From Clostridium chrysemydis (lineage in GTDB: Bacteria > Bacillota > Clostridia > Clostridiales > Clostridiaceae), in NCBI RefSeq assembly GCF_015234215.1, contig NZ_JADEKP010000007.1, forward strand, positions 1 through 64,000: a DNA stretch of 64,000 bases. Reading direction: 5' to 3'. The first letter of the stretch is position 1, and the number at the start of each line of letters is the position of its first letter. Below, piece after piece: positions 1 to 7,991 of the stretch. Under the pieces are notes generated by a model, which saw nothing but the letters and a program-made list of their open reading frames with translations, had not been told where the DNA came from and searched no databases. A program made the translations under genes and the position numbers.

Positions 1-126
1 CAAGATTAGATTTCCCATAGCGTAAGCTAGTAAGACCCCTTGAAGAACACAAGGTTGATAGGTCAGGAGTGTAAGTGTGGCAACACATTCAGCTGACTGA
101 TACTAATAGGTCGAGGGCTTGACCAA
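1..126 (+). rRNA. rrl: 23S ribosomal RNA, 3' end (partial)
   Basis: The first ~126 bases match the conserved 3' end of bacterial 23S rRNA, including the stretch reading ACTAATAGGTCGAGGGCTTG just before the mature end. The gene begins upstream of the window. A 5S gene and two tRNAs follow in the same direction, so this is the distal part of an rRNA operon. The exact 3' end is approximate. Confidence 0.93.
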
Positions 127-235
127 TTATTTGTTAACTATAATTCATGTGCAATTTTAAGAGAACAATGAATACAAATTTTAAATAATTTGCATAAGTT
201 CTTCTTACCAAATCTAAGATTTGGAGAATTACTTA

Positions 236-352
236 TTTGGTGATGATGGCATAGAGGAAACACTCCTTCCCATTCCGAACAGGAAAGTTAAGCTCTATAG
301 CGCCGATGGTACTGCACGGGAGACTGTGTGGGAGAGTAGGACGTTGCCAAGT
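236..352 (+). rRNA. rrf: 5S ribosomal RNA
   Basis: About 117 nt with the 5S hallmarks: a 5' arm around TTTGGTGATGATGGC pairing with the 3' arm ending GTTGCCAAG, the CCCATTCCGAACAGGAAG loop region and GTTAAGCTC followed by GCGCCGATGGTA. It lies 110 nt after the 23S end, which is normal spacing. Ends are accurate to a few bases. Confidence 0.93.
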
Positions 353-359
353 ATGGTGT

Positions 360-435
<76 letters not shown>

Positions 436-450
436 TTTTTTTTTATTTCT

Positions 451-526
451 GGGGGTATAGCTCAGTTGGGAGAGCACCTGCCTTGCACGCAGGGGGTCAG
501 GAGTTCGAATCTCCTTACCTCCACCA
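451..526 (+). tRNA. tRNA-Ala (TGC)
   Basis: A 76-nt cloverleaf with GGGGGTA/TACCTCC acceptor stem, AGCTCAGTTGGGAGAGC D arm, T arm with GTTCGAATC and encoded CCA. The anticodon loop CTTGCAC reads TGC (Ala). It is the last gene of the rRNA operon, just before a terminator. Confidence 0.97.
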
Positions 527-528
527 GA

Positions 529-558
529 AAAAGATGTTCATTTTAGAACATCTTTTTT
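529..558 (+). terminator. rRNA operon terminator
   Basis: AGATGTTC (532-539) pairs with GAACATCT (546-553), followed by a run of T. It ends the rRNA-tRNA transcript. The roughly 200 bases after it up to 762 are AT-rich with no ORF and presumably hold the promoter of the parvulin gene. Confidence 0.85.
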
Positions 559-762
559 TATTTTAATTAAGAATATTTCATTTAAAATTGAAATAAAATT
601 AAAGTTATACACAAAAGTAAATTAATTTTGTGTATAAAATCCACAAAATTATATAAAATTGTGGATAATAATATAAAATTATATTAATATGATTGTTATA
701 ATATCGATATATGGTAATATATATATAGATATTATTTTTTTTATGTAAAGGAGACAACTAAT

Positions 763-1509
763 ATGGAAAATAAAGTATTAGCAACTGTTGGAAACGTTGA
801 AATAACAGAAGCAGAATTAAACAATGTAATAGCTAACCAACCTCAAGAAAGACAAATGATGTTTGATAATGATCAAGCAAAAAAACAACTTTTAGAGCAA
901 ATGATAGCTTTAGAGGTAATGGCATTACAAGCTAAAGAAGAAAAGTTAGATGAGAGAGTAGAATACAAAGAAACATTAGAAAGATTTGGTAAAGAATTAT
1001 TAGCTCAAATGGCTATGGGAGAAGTTTTATCAAAGGTTACAGTAACTGATGAAGATGTTAAAGCATTCTATGAAGAAAATAAAGAAAACTTTGTTGAGCA
1101 ACCTACAGTTTCAGCTAAACATATCTTAGTTGAAAATGAAGAAGAAGCAAACAAAATAAAATCAGAAATAGAAGCTGGAGATGTAACTTTTGAAGAAGCT
1201 GCTGCTAAATATTCAACATGTCCTTCAAAAGAAGCTGGCGGAAACTTAGGAGCATTCGGAAAAGGAATGATGGTTCCAGAATTCGAAGCTGCTGCATTTG
1301 ATGCTGTTGTTGGTGAAGTAACTGCACCTGTTAAAACTCAATTTGGTTACCACATAATCAAAGTTGAAGCTAAAAACGGAGCAAGCGAAAAATCATTTGA
1401 TGAAGTTAAAGATGGAATAAAACAACAATTAACTCAACAAAAACAACAAGAAGCTTACTTAAAAGCTATTAAAGAATTAGAAACTAAATTTGGTGTTGTT
1501 AGAAAATAA
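763..1509 (+). CDS. Parvulin-type peptidyl-prolyl cis/trans isomerase
   Basis: The 248-aa product has an N-terminal SurA/trigger-like helical region (about 1-110) and a PpiC rotamase domain (about 113-205) with the typical start VSAKHILV and the later segment GGNLGAFGKGMMVPEFEAAAF and FGYHIIKVE. Such enzymes isomerise peptidyl-proline bonds to assist folding. There is no signal peptide or lipobox, so it is probably cytoplasmic, unlike secreted PrsA. The ATG at 763 has an AAAGGAGA ribosome site. It is a single-gene unit between two terminators. Confidence 0.85.
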   Translation: MENKVLATVGNVEITEAELNNVIANQPQERQMMFDNDQAKKQLLEQMIALEVMALQAKEEKLDERVEYKETLERFGKELLAQMAMGEVLSKVTVTDEDVKAFYEENKENFVEQPTVSAKHILVENEEEANKIKSEIEAGDVTFEEAAAKYSTCPSKEAGGNLGAFGKGMMVPEFEAAAFDAVVGEVTAPVKTQFGYHIIKVEAKNGASEKSFDEVKDGIKQQLTQQKQQEAYLKAIKELETKFGVVRK

Positions 1510-1525
1510 CATATGAATTTATAAA

Positions 1526-1556
1526 AAAAGAAGATGCTTTTGCATCTTCTTTATTT
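1526..1556. terminator. Bidirectional terminator
   Basis: AAGAAGATGC (1528-1537) pairs with GCATCTTCTT (1542-1551), with A and T runs on either side. It sits between two convergent genes and can serve both. Confidence 0.85.
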
Positions 1557-2221
1557 TATGCTGTTATTTGAATTTCATTTAGTAGTTCGTTGTAATCTTT
1601 AATATAAAGGTTAGCTTCATCAATAATAGTAGCTCTATCATTAATAGATGCTTCGTCTTCAATTGCTACAACTTTCATTCCTCCAAGCTTAGCGCCTTTT
1701 ATCGCAGGAAGTATATCTTCAAAAACAACACATTTTAAAGGATCTGCATTTAATTTTTTTGCAGCTAAAAGATATACGTCAGGTCTATGTTTCCCAATAC
1801 CAACTTCATCAGTTATTGTTATAGCATCAAATAAATCATATATTCCATGATTTTTAAGTGATGCTTCTAATAGGTGAGTAGAATTACTAGTAGCTAGTCC
1901 AATCTTTATTCCTTGTGATTTTAAAAAGCTTAGAAATTCAGCTACACCTGGTTTTAATGGGATATCGTTAGAATAGTGGCTTTGGGCCATTTTATTCCAC
2001 GTGTTACATATTTCTTCGATTGAATCTTCAATTTTGAATCTTTTTTTGAAGTATTCTGCAGTTTGTATAAAGCTTAAGTGTCCTAAATCTTCTTCTAAAT
2101 TTTCAGGAACTTCAATATTCTTAGATGTTAAATAATCTGTATCGATTTTATTCCACACCCACATAGAATCTATTAATGTTCCATCTAGATCAAAAATTGC
2201 GGCATCTATATTCTTTAACAT
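1556..2221 (-). CDS. HAD-superfamily phosphatase (beta-PGM-like subfamily)
   Basis: The 221-aa protein has the HAD core motifs: DLDGT at residues 11-15 (nucleophile D11, acid D13), a LATSNS threonine/serine loop near 110, a conserved lysine in GIGKHRPD, and FEDILPAI with the metal-binding acidic residues. The helical cap inserted between motifs I and II is typical of beta-phosphoglucomutase-like hydrolases acting on small phosphorylated metabolites. The substrate cannot be told from sequence. It is monocistronic on the minus strand. Confidence 0.85.
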   Translation of the reverse strand: MLKNIDAAIFDLDGTLIDSMWVWNKIDTDYLTSKNIEVPENLEEDLGHLSFIQTAEYFKKRFKIEDSIEEICNTWNKMAQSHYSNDIPLKPGVAEFLSFLKSQGIKIGLATSNSTHLLEASLKNHGIYDLFDAITITDEVGIGKHRPDVYLLAAKKLNADPLKCVVFEDILPAIKGAKLGGMKVVAIEDEASINDRATIIDEANLYIKDYNELLNEIQITA

Positions 2222-2282
2222 ATAACCACCCCCTTATATATAATACAGTATGTTACATAAAAAGGGGAGTAGATTTAAAAAT

Positions 2283-2316
2283 AAAAAACATCCATTTTAT
2301 AAAAGGATGTTTTTAA
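2283..2316 (-). terminator. Terminator of the hydrogenase-like gene
   Basis: AAAACATCC (2285-2293) pairs with GGATGTTTT (2305-2313). On the minus strand the hairpin follows the stop codon at 2329 and ends in a T run. Confidence 0.8.
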
Positions 2317-2328
2317 ATAAATATTAAA

Positions 2329-3681
2329 TTAAAATTTTCTATGGAATATTTCAGTTTTTTTAGGATCAGTTAAATCTTCAAAAGAATTTATATTTAATCT
2401 TTTAAATAAATCTAAAATTAATTCGCTATTATTAGGTGTTTTTATTGGAGAGGAAAAAGCAAACTTATCTACAGATTCTAAACCTTCTTCTTTAGAAATA
2501 ATTCTTTTAGGCCCTCCAACGCAGCCGCCTATACATCCCATACCCTCTATAAAGTTTGCATTTATTTTGTTGCCTTCTTGAATATCTTTAAGTATTTCTT
2601 TGCACTCTTTAACGCCGTGTACGTTCTTAGGGTTATATAGGTGATGCTTTTCATTAAATAATTCCTCTATAGCATCACCTACAGCTATAGATACACCGCC
2701 TGCTCTTGCATATATTCTTCCACCTTTAGATGCATATTCTACTGAAACTGTTTCTTCTAAATCTTTAGGATTTATGCTTAATGTATCGTATATTGATTTT
2801 AGTTCATCAAAAGTGAGAACTAAATCCACGTCTCCAACTAAATCAGCTTCTCTAGCTTCAGCTTTTTTTGCTATGCAAGGTCCTATAAATACAACTTTAA
2901 CTTCAGGGTTTAAGAATTTTAAAACTCTAGCTGCTGCTATCATAGGAGATACAGAAGGTGATACATCTTTAACTAATGAGTGATAAACTTTTTTTATCAT
3001 AGCAATCCACATAGGACAGCAACATGAAGTTATCAAAAGGTCGTTTGGATTTTTTACGTGGTGATCAAATTCAACTGCTTCTTTTAATGTAAGCATATCA
3101 GCGGCAAAAGCAACTTCTATCATATCTTTAAATCCTATTTTAAAAAATGATGTTCTAAGTTTATCCATAGTTACATCTTTACCGAATTGTCCAATAATAG
3201 CTGGGGCTACTATAGCTATTACGTTTTTGTTGTTTTTTAAAAGTTCTAATAAAGGGATTAATTCTATCTTTTCTAAAAAACTACCTTCTTCACATACGTT
3301 TACGCAAACTCCACAATCAGAACATAGGTCTGAGTTTATCAAAAGGTTATGACTTAAGGGATCTTCTACTATAGCGTTAAAAGGACAAGAGGCTACGCAT
3401 TTTCTAGGTTTTGAGCTTTCTTCTTTGCAACTATCAGAACAACTGTGAACTTTTTCAACAAGTTTTGCACTTATTTTGTAGTTTGTTATTCCTTTTCTTA
3501 AGGTTTCTATAAGATTATCATTTTGCTCTAGCTTTATTCCACAAAGTGAAGATATAATTGCTTTAAATTCTTCTTCGTTAAAGTTTGTTTCTTTTTGTAG
3601 ATTTGAAACTTCTTCGTAGAAGTTATCATCGTAGTAGGATTTTATAAGTTTCTTTAATAGATTTTTATAATCTTTATTCAT
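2329..3681 (-). CDS. [FeFe] hydrogenase-like iron-sulfur protein
   Basis: The 450-aa protein has an N-terminal helical part, two ferredoxin-type Cys clusters (CVASCPFNAI and CSDCGVCVNVC, residues about 90-135) and an iron-hydrogenase large domain. The H-cluster motifs are complete: TSCCCP at 218-223, GPC with C269 then KKAEA, and MGCIGGC with C383 and C387. These provide the four expected cluster cysteines, so it could be a catalytic monomeric hydrogenase or a sensory homologue. The triple-Cys first motif differs from the usual TSCCP. The small-subunit HydB segment lies at the C-terminus. No hydrogenase maturase genes are nearby. An AGGAGGAATT ribosome site precedes the ATG on the minus strand. 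Confidence 0.85.
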   Translation of the reverse strand: MNKDYKNLLKKLIKSYYDDNFYEEVSNLQKETNFNEEEFKAIISSLCGIKLEQNDNLIETLRKGITNYKISAKLVEKVHSCSDSCKEESSKPRKCVASCPFNAIVEDPLSHNLLINSDLCSDCGVCVNVCEEGSFLEKIELIPLLELLKNNKNVIAIVAPAIIGQFGKDVTMDKLRTSFFKIGFKDMIEVAFAADMLTLKEAVEFDHHVKNPNDLLITSCCCPMWIAMIKKVYHSLVKDVSPSVSPMIAAARVLKFLNPEVKVVFIGPCIAKKAEAREADLVGDVDLVLTFDELKSIYDTLSINPKDLEETVSVEYASKGGRIYARAGGVSIAVGDAIEELFNEKHHLYNPKNVHGVKECKEILKDIQEGNKINANFIEGMGCIGGCVGGPKRIISKEEGLESVDKFAFSSPIKTPNNSELILDLFKRLNINSFEDLTDPKKTEIFHRKF

Positions 3682-3773
3682 GAGAAATTCCTCCTAAAAT
3701 AGTATATATAAATATTATTCATAAAAGTGGCAATAATAATACTAAAAGGTAGGAAATAGATAGAGGTATATTT

Positions 3774-3902
3774 ATGAAAATAATTTTTGTTTTAATTTAT
3801 GTATTGGTCGTCGTAGTTACTTTATCTTTATGCAAGGCTGCTAAAAAGGCTGATGAATATATAGAAAAGCATTTAAAAGATATAGAAGATAAAAATGCAT
3901 AA
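3774..3902 (+). CDS. 42-aa single-pass membrane protein (unknown)
   Basis: A short ORF starting ATG at 3774 with a TAGAGG ribosome site. The product begins MKIIFVLIYVLVVVVTLSLC, a clear hydrophobic helix, followed by a charged tail rich in Lys and Glu ending EDKNA. A strong terminator starts right after the stop. I do not recognise a family. It could be a small membrane peptide; coding status rests on the ribosome site, composition and terminator. Confidence 0.55.
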   Translation: MKIIFVLIYVLVVVVTLSLCKAAKKADEYIEKHLKDIEDKNA

Positions 3903-3903
3903 A

Positions 3904-3938
3904 AAAAGAGATTATCCAAATTGGATAATCTCTTTTTG
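3904..3938. terminator. Bidirectional terminator
   Basis: AAGAGATTATCC pairs with GGATAATCTCTT across a short AAATT loop, with A and T runs on both flanks. It separates the 42-aa gene from the convergent tRNA-Pro. Confidence 0.85.
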
Positions 3939-3940
3939 CT

Positions 3941-4016
3941 TGGTCGGGGTGACAGGTCTCGAACCTGCGACCTCATGGTCCCAAACCATGCGCGCTACCA
4001 TCTGCGCCACACCCCG
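3941..4016 (-). tRNA. tRNA-Pro (TGG)
   Basis: On the minus strand the 76-nt cloverleaf starts CGGGGTG and ends with its complement, discriminator A and encoded CCA. The anticodon loop TTTGGGA reads TGG (Pro). The T arm carries GGTTCGAGACC. Confidence 0.96.
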
Positions 4017-4440
4017 TTAGCAAATTTATTATAAGTGCAAAAAGATAAAAAGTCAAATTTGTTTACTGTTTATTAAAAAACATTACAAAAATGTAATCAA
4101 ATGTGTTATTATATATATTGTAGTGAAAATAATAATTATATAACTAGAGATAGAAAAGAGAATTACTATTAAAACAGTTATTTTCTAGAATATATTAATA
4201 TTACCTATTTGTATATAGAAGTAACATTTTAAGAAAACCTTATCAGCATCTCACAAGTAAGAGTATGGGAAAGTATAAAAATGTAATAAATTTCTTGAAA
4301 AATAAAGTTGATTGTAAGAATTTTGTTATAAATTATGTTGTGTAAGGGTGGACAAGGTGTTATAATTGTTAATGTATTTCTAGTAATATAAAGGAATTAC
4401 ACAATTTGAAAGGGGGTAGGTTCTAAGGAACCGGATAACC
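4017..4440 (+). promoter_or_regulatory. Long leader region of the NlpC/P60 gene
   Basis: 424 bases with no convincing ORF. A likely -10 (TATAAT, near 4361) lies about 75 nt before the start. Just upstream of the ATG there are two possible ribosome sites: AAAGGGGG at about 4409-4416, and AAGGA at 4426-4430. Between and over them a small perfect hairpin forms: GGTTC (4419-4423), loop TAAG, GAACC (4428-4432). I did not find a known riboswitch consensus. Confidence 0.45.
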
Positions 4441-5724
4441 ATGAAAAAAAGAATTATATCAGCAGTGATAGTAGGAGCGTTAGCGCTAAGTACAGTTATG
4501 CCAGCAATGCCTGCATTTGCTACTCCGGATCAAAAAGAGGTTACGGATGCAAGACAAAAGTACGCTAAATTAGAAGAAAACATAAATAATATACAAAGCA
4601 AAATATCAGATTTAAACGTTAAAATAGAACCACTAGTAAACAAAGTAGAAGAAAATAAAAAAGAAATGGACAAGACTAAAAGCGAGATTGCTACAACTCA
4701 AAAAGAGGTAGAGCAAACTAAAGCTAAAATAGCTGAACAAGAAGAAGTTTTAGGTGGAAGACTTAGAGAATTATATAAGTCAGGTGGACAAACTAGCTAC
4801 CTATCAGTTATTTTAGGAGCTGAAAGTTTTAGTGATTTAGTAGGAAGATTAGACTCTGCTAATAGATTAGTAGATATCGATAAAAAAGTCGTTAAAGAAC
4901 TTACTGCAAACCAAAAAAGTCTTAACGAGAAAGTAACTTCTTTACAAGAGAAGAGCAAAAAAATTGAAGAGTTAAATGCTGAAACTGAAAAAGAATTAGC
5001 AAGCTTCAAAGAATTAGAAAAAGAGCAATTAGAATTATCTAAACAAGCTAAGGCTGAAAGGGATAAATTCGATTCTGGTTACTTAGCACAAGTTGAGAGA
5101 GAAATAGTTAAACCTCAAATGGATACATTAAAGAGTTCAAATAGCTCTATTAATGATTTAAAATCTGCTTTAAGCCAAATCAGAGACATAAGAGATGCAC
5201 AAATTAAATCTCCAACTGTTAAAAAAGAAATAAATGATGCTATTGAAAAAGGTAAAGATAACTTATCTAAAAAAGAAGCAGAAAAGAGAGAACAAGAAGC
5301 TAACAGAGGTTCAGCTTCAAATTCAGGATCTTCTTCAAATTCAGGATCACCAAATAATGGTGGAGGAACACCAACAGTTTCAGGAAATGTACAAGGTATA
5401 ATAAGTGAAGCTTACAAACATTTAGGAAAACCTTATGTTTGGGGTGCAACTGGACCAAATTCATTTGACTGTTCAGGTTTCACAAGCTATGTTTATAGAA
5501 AAGCAGCAGGAATAGATATAACAAGAACTACTTTTAGCCAAGTAAATGTTGGACGTCCTGTTTCAAGAGGAGAATTACAACCAGGAGACTTAGTATTCCC
5601 AAGTGCAGGTCACGTAGGTATCTATGTTGGTGGAGGTAACATAATTCACGCACCACAAACAGGTGATGTAGTTAAAGTTTCTCCAATTTGGAACTTCTAC
5701 GCAGCTAGAAGAATAATAAACTAA
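4441..5724 (+). CDS. Secreted NlpC/P60 peptidoglycan endopeptidase with coiled coil
   Basis: The 427-aa precursor has a signal peptide (MKKR..., cleavage after AFA at residue 27), a long PcsB-like coiled coil (about 30-240), a Ser/Asn/Gly linker (about 285-315) and an NlpC/P60 domain from 316 to the end. The catalytic Cys is C344 in the FDCSG motif, with H391 (AGHVGIY) and H403 (IIHAP) as partners. Such enzymes cut stem peptides between D-Glu and the diamino acid during cell growth or separation. PcsB-like coiled coils are regulated by FtsEX in other Firmicutes; ftsEX lies 20 kb away in this window, but a link here is only inference. Confidence 0.93.
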   Translation: MKKRIISAVIVGALALSTVMPAMPAFATPDQKEVTDARQKYAKLEENINNIQSKISDLNVKIEPLVNKVEENKKEMDKTKSEIATTQKEVEQTKAKIAEQEEVLGGRLRELYKSGGQTSYLSVILGAESFSDLVGRLDSANRLVDIDKKVVKELTANQKSLNEKVTSLQEKSKKIEELNAETEKELASFKELEKEQLELSKQAKAERDKFDSGYLAQVEREIVKPQMDTLKSSNSSINDLKSALSQIRDIRDAQIKSPTVKKEINDAIEKGKDNLSKKEAEKREQEANRGSASNSGSSSNSGSPNNGGGTPTVSGNVQGIISEAYKHLGKPYVWGATGPNSFDCSGFTSYVYRKAAGIDITRTTFSQVNVGRPVSRGELQPGDLVFPSAGHVGIYVGGGNIIHAPQTGDVVKVSPIWNFYAARRIIN

Positions 5725-5734
5725 GAAGAATTAT

Positions 5735-5766
5735 TGAGGTCTTAGAGCAATCTAAGGCCTTTTTTA
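5735..5766 (+). terminator. Terminator after the NlpC/P60 gene
   Basis: AGGTCTTAGA (5737-5746) pairs with TCTAAGGCCT (5751-5760) with one G-U pair, followed by TTTTTT. Its 3' arm is also the start of a larger palindrome. Confidence 0.85.
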
Positions 5767-5816
5767 ACGTACAAACTAATTATAAATTTATAGTTAGTTT
5801 GTACGTTAAAAAAGGC
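5757..5816. repeat. 60-bp near-perfect palindrome
   Basis: The left arm GCCTTTTTTAACGTACAAAC plus TAA (5757-5779) is exactly complementary to 5794-5816; the centre is a T/G mismatch (5780/5793) around the palindrome TATAAATTTATA. The element therefore has essentially no loop and overlaps the preceding terminator. In RNA it would form a very stable hairpin on either strand, with T runs near the base. Confidence 0.85.
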
Positions 5817-5921
5817 AGATGATTAGATTAAAATTATTATTATAGAGAATGATAAATTGTAATGGAAAATCCTTTACTGTATAATGAAGAATATATAATT
5901 TATAAAGATAGGATGTTTTTT

Positions 5922-6674
5922 ATGAAAAAATTTAGAGATATTAAAATAAACGAAGATGAAAGTGTAGATGACTTACAGCTTAAAGATTTATTTTTAATTC
6001 AAAAATTAGATGGATTTAAGTTTGGTGTAGATGCAGTTCTTTTAGCTGATTTTGCAAATGTAAAATCTAAGCATAGAGTAATTGATATGTGTACAGGAAC
6101 AGGAATCATACCTTTTTTAGTTTATGGTAAATATTCACCTAAATCTATTCTTGGGCTAGAAATTCAAGAAGATATGGTTGAAATGGCAAATAGAAGCGTA
6201 AAGATTAATTCAGTAGGTAACATAAGTTTTATTAATGGAGATTTAAAAGATTTGAAATTATTAAAATCTATAGAAAAAGCTGATGTAGTTACTGTTAATC
6301 CTCCTTATAAATTAAATAATGCAGGTATAGTTAATCCTAAAGATAAGATGGCTATAGCGAGGCATGAAGTTATGTGTAACTTAGAAGATGTTATAGTTGC
6401 AACTAGGATACTTTTAAAAGATAACGGAAGAGTTTTTATGGTACATAGACCTGAAAGGATTGCAGATATAATAACTCTTATGAGAAAACATAAAATTGAG
6501 CCAAAGAGAATAAGAATGGTGCACCCAAATAAAAACAAAGCACCTAACATAGTTTTAGTAGAAGGACAAAGAGATGGAGGAGCTTTCTTAAAGTGGGATG
6601 AACCTTTATTTGTCTATAACGAAGATGGTACTTATTCAGACCAAATTAACAAAATATACGGAAGAGAGGTCTAA
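5922..6674 (+). CDS. tRNA1(Val) adenine-N6-methyltransferase family (TrmN6/YabB-like)
   Basis: A class I SAM methyltransferase of about 250 aa: the nucleotide-binding segment VIDMCTGTGIIPFL, then E in LGLEIQ, and the N6-adenine catalytic motif NPPY. FGVDAVLLADF near the N-terminus is typical of YfiC/YabB proteins. I chose the ATG at 5922, preceded by AGATAGGAT and giving the family's usual length; an in-frame ATG at 5862 would add 20 residues. It is followed 5 nt later by rsmI, the same order as yabB-rsmI in Bacillus. Confidence 0.85.
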   Translation: MKKFRDIKINEDESVDDLQLKDLFLIQKLDGFKFGVDAVLLADFANVKSKHRVIDMCTGTGIIPFLVYGKYSPKSILGLEIQEDMVEMANRSVKINSVGNISFINGDLKDLKLLKSIEKADVVTVNPPYKLNNAGIVNPKDKMAIARHEVMCNLEDVIVATRILLKDNGRVFMVHRPERIADIITLMRKHKIEPKRIRMVHPNKNKAPNIVLVEGQRDGGAFLKWDEPLFVYNEDGTYSDQINKIYGREV

Positions 6675-6679
6675 AATAT

Positions 6680-7522
6680 ATGTATGGGAAATTATATTTA
6701 GTTCCAACACCTATAGGAAATTTAAAAGATATCACCCTAAGGGCTTTAGAAGTTTTAAAAAGTGCTGATGTTATAGCGGCAGAAGATACTAGAAATTCAT
6801 TAAAACTTTTAAATCACTTTGATATAAAGAAAACTTTAATAAGCTACCATATGCATAATGAGCAAGGGAAAAGCGGAGAAATAATAGATAGATTAAAATC
6901 AGGTGAAAATATAGCTTTAGTTAGCGATGCTGGAATGCCTGGAATTTCAGACCCTGGAAGTGTAATAGTAAGTAAATGTATAGAAGAAGGTATTAAATTC
7001 GAAGTTTTACCTGGCGCGTCAGCTTTTACAACTGCTTTAATTCATTCGGGGTTAGATACTTCTAAGTTTTCTTTTAGAGGATTTATTCCAAGGGATAACA
7101 AAGGGAGAAATGCTCTCCTTGAAGATATTAAAGATCATAGAGAAACGCTTATTTTTTATGAGGCACCTCATAGGCTTTTAAGTACTTTAACTTTCTTAAA
7201 AGAATCTTTTGGAGATAGAAAGATAGCAGCATGTAGAGAATTAACTAAATTACATGAAGAGATAGTTAGAGGAACTATAGGGGAAGTTATTGAGTTCTTT
7301 AAAGAAAAAGCTCCAAGAGGAGAGTTTGTATTAGTCTTAAGTGGACTTACAGATGAAGAAATAGAAATTGATAAAAGAAAAGCCTTTGAAGATCTAAGTA
7401 TTGAAGATCATATAAGAAAATATATAAGTGAAGGTTTAAGTAAAAAAGACGCTATTAAGAAAGTAGCGAAAGATAGAAATGAACCTAAAAGTGTAATATA
7501 TAAATATTCTACAGAAATATAG
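6680..7522 (+). CDS. rsmI: 16S rRNA (cytidine-1402-2'-O)-methyltransferase
   Basis: 280 aa of the tetrapyrrole-methylase fold with RsmI signatures: LYLVPTPIGNLKDITLRALE at the N-terminus, AAEDTRNS, SDAGMPGISDPG (SAM site) and the YEAPHRL segment. RsmI adds the 2'-O-methyl group to C1402 in the decoding centre. It is in an operon with the upstream trmN6-like gene and converges on abrB. Confidence 0.95.
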   Translation: MYGKLYLVPTPIGNLKDITLRALEVLKSADVIAAEDTRNSLKLLNHFDIKKTLISYHMHNEQGKSGEIIDRLKSGENIALVSDAGMPGISDPGSVIVSKCIEEGIKFEVLPGASAFTTALIHSGLDTSKFSFRGFIPRDNKGRNALLEDIKDHRETLIFYEAPHRLLSTLTFLKESFGDRKIAACRELTKLHEEIVRGTIGEVIEFFKEKAPRGEFVLVLSGLTDEEIEIDKRKAFEDLSIEDHIRKYISEGLSKKDAIKKVAKDRNEPKSVIYKYSTEI

Positions 7523-7553
7523 AAAGTCCGATATTTAATATCGGACTTTTTAT
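7522..7553. terminator. Terminator after rsmI
   Basis: AAAGTCCGATATT pairs with AATATCGGACTTT, followed by T's. It lies between convergent rsmI and abrB and may act in both directions. Confidence 0.85.
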
Positions 7554-7585
7554 ATAAATAAATAGCTATATGTTTAATTTAGAAA

Positions 7586-7825
7586 TTATTTTTTTAATTC
7601 TGCTAAACAGTTTTTGCAGATGTTTTTACCTTTGTAGTTTACAACATCTCTAGCATCTCCACAGAAAATACAAGCTGGCTCATATTTCTTTAAGATGATT
7701 TGCTCTCCGTCTACATATATTTCTAAAGCATCCTTTTCAGCTATATCTAAAGTTCTTCTTAACTCTATTGGTATAACTATTCTTCCTAATTCGTCTACTC
7801 TTCTAACTACTCCTGTTGATTTCAT
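7586..7825 (-). CDS. abrB: AbrB-family transition-state regulator
   Basis: The 79-aa protein starts MKSTGVVRRVDELGRIVIPIELRR, the swapped-hairpin DNA-binding fold of AbrB, and ends in a short C-terminal domain with CIFCG and CKNC, a possible zinc site. AbrB proteins repress stationary-phase and sporulation genes. The rsmI-abrB neighbourhood matches Bacillus subtilis. The upstream region carries two good promoters and Spo0A-like boxes, consistent with the classic Spo0A-AbrB switch. Confidence 0.92.
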   Translation of the reverse strand: MKSTGVVRRVDELGRIVIPIELRRTLDIAEKDALEIYVDGEQIILKKYEPACIFCGDARDVVNYKGKNICKNCLAELKK

Positions 7826-7877
7826 AATCTTTCCTCCTCAAATTGAAACTAGTCTGAACGTGTGAAAACCACTCAAT

Positions 7878-7894
7878 TACGACAACGTTCGACA
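7878..7894 (-). promoter_or_regulatory. Tandem Spo0A-type boxes in the abrB leader
   Basis: Read on the minus strand, an exact TGTCGAA (7888-7894) is followed 10 bp later by TGTCGTA (7878-7884). They lie just downstream of the abrB promoter -10 (7907-7912), the position where Spo0A represses abrB in B. subtilis. Binding is inferred. Confidence 0.6.
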
Positions 7895-7906
7895 ATTTAC
7901 TATGCT

Positions 7907-7935
7907 ATCTTACCAAAATTGTAATTAAAAGTCAA
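7907..7935 (-). promoter_or_regulatory. abrB proximal promoter
   Basis: On the minus strand TTGACT (7930-7935), a 17-bp spacer and TAAGAT (7907-7912), a sigma-A type promoter placed about 75 bp before the start codon and immediately upstream of the Spo0A-type boxes. Confidence 0.6.
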
Positions 7936-7991
7936 CTTCGAAATGTTAACTTTTAATTAACAACAAAATTTTCAATAAATAGTATACCAAT

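Noticed and set aside
4017-4440. c-di-AMP (ydaO-type) riboswitch upstream of the NlpC/P60 gene
   Set aside because: Such riboswitches often precede wall hydrolases, but I could not find the conserved ydaO sequence blocks here; only a small hairpin near the start codon is clear.
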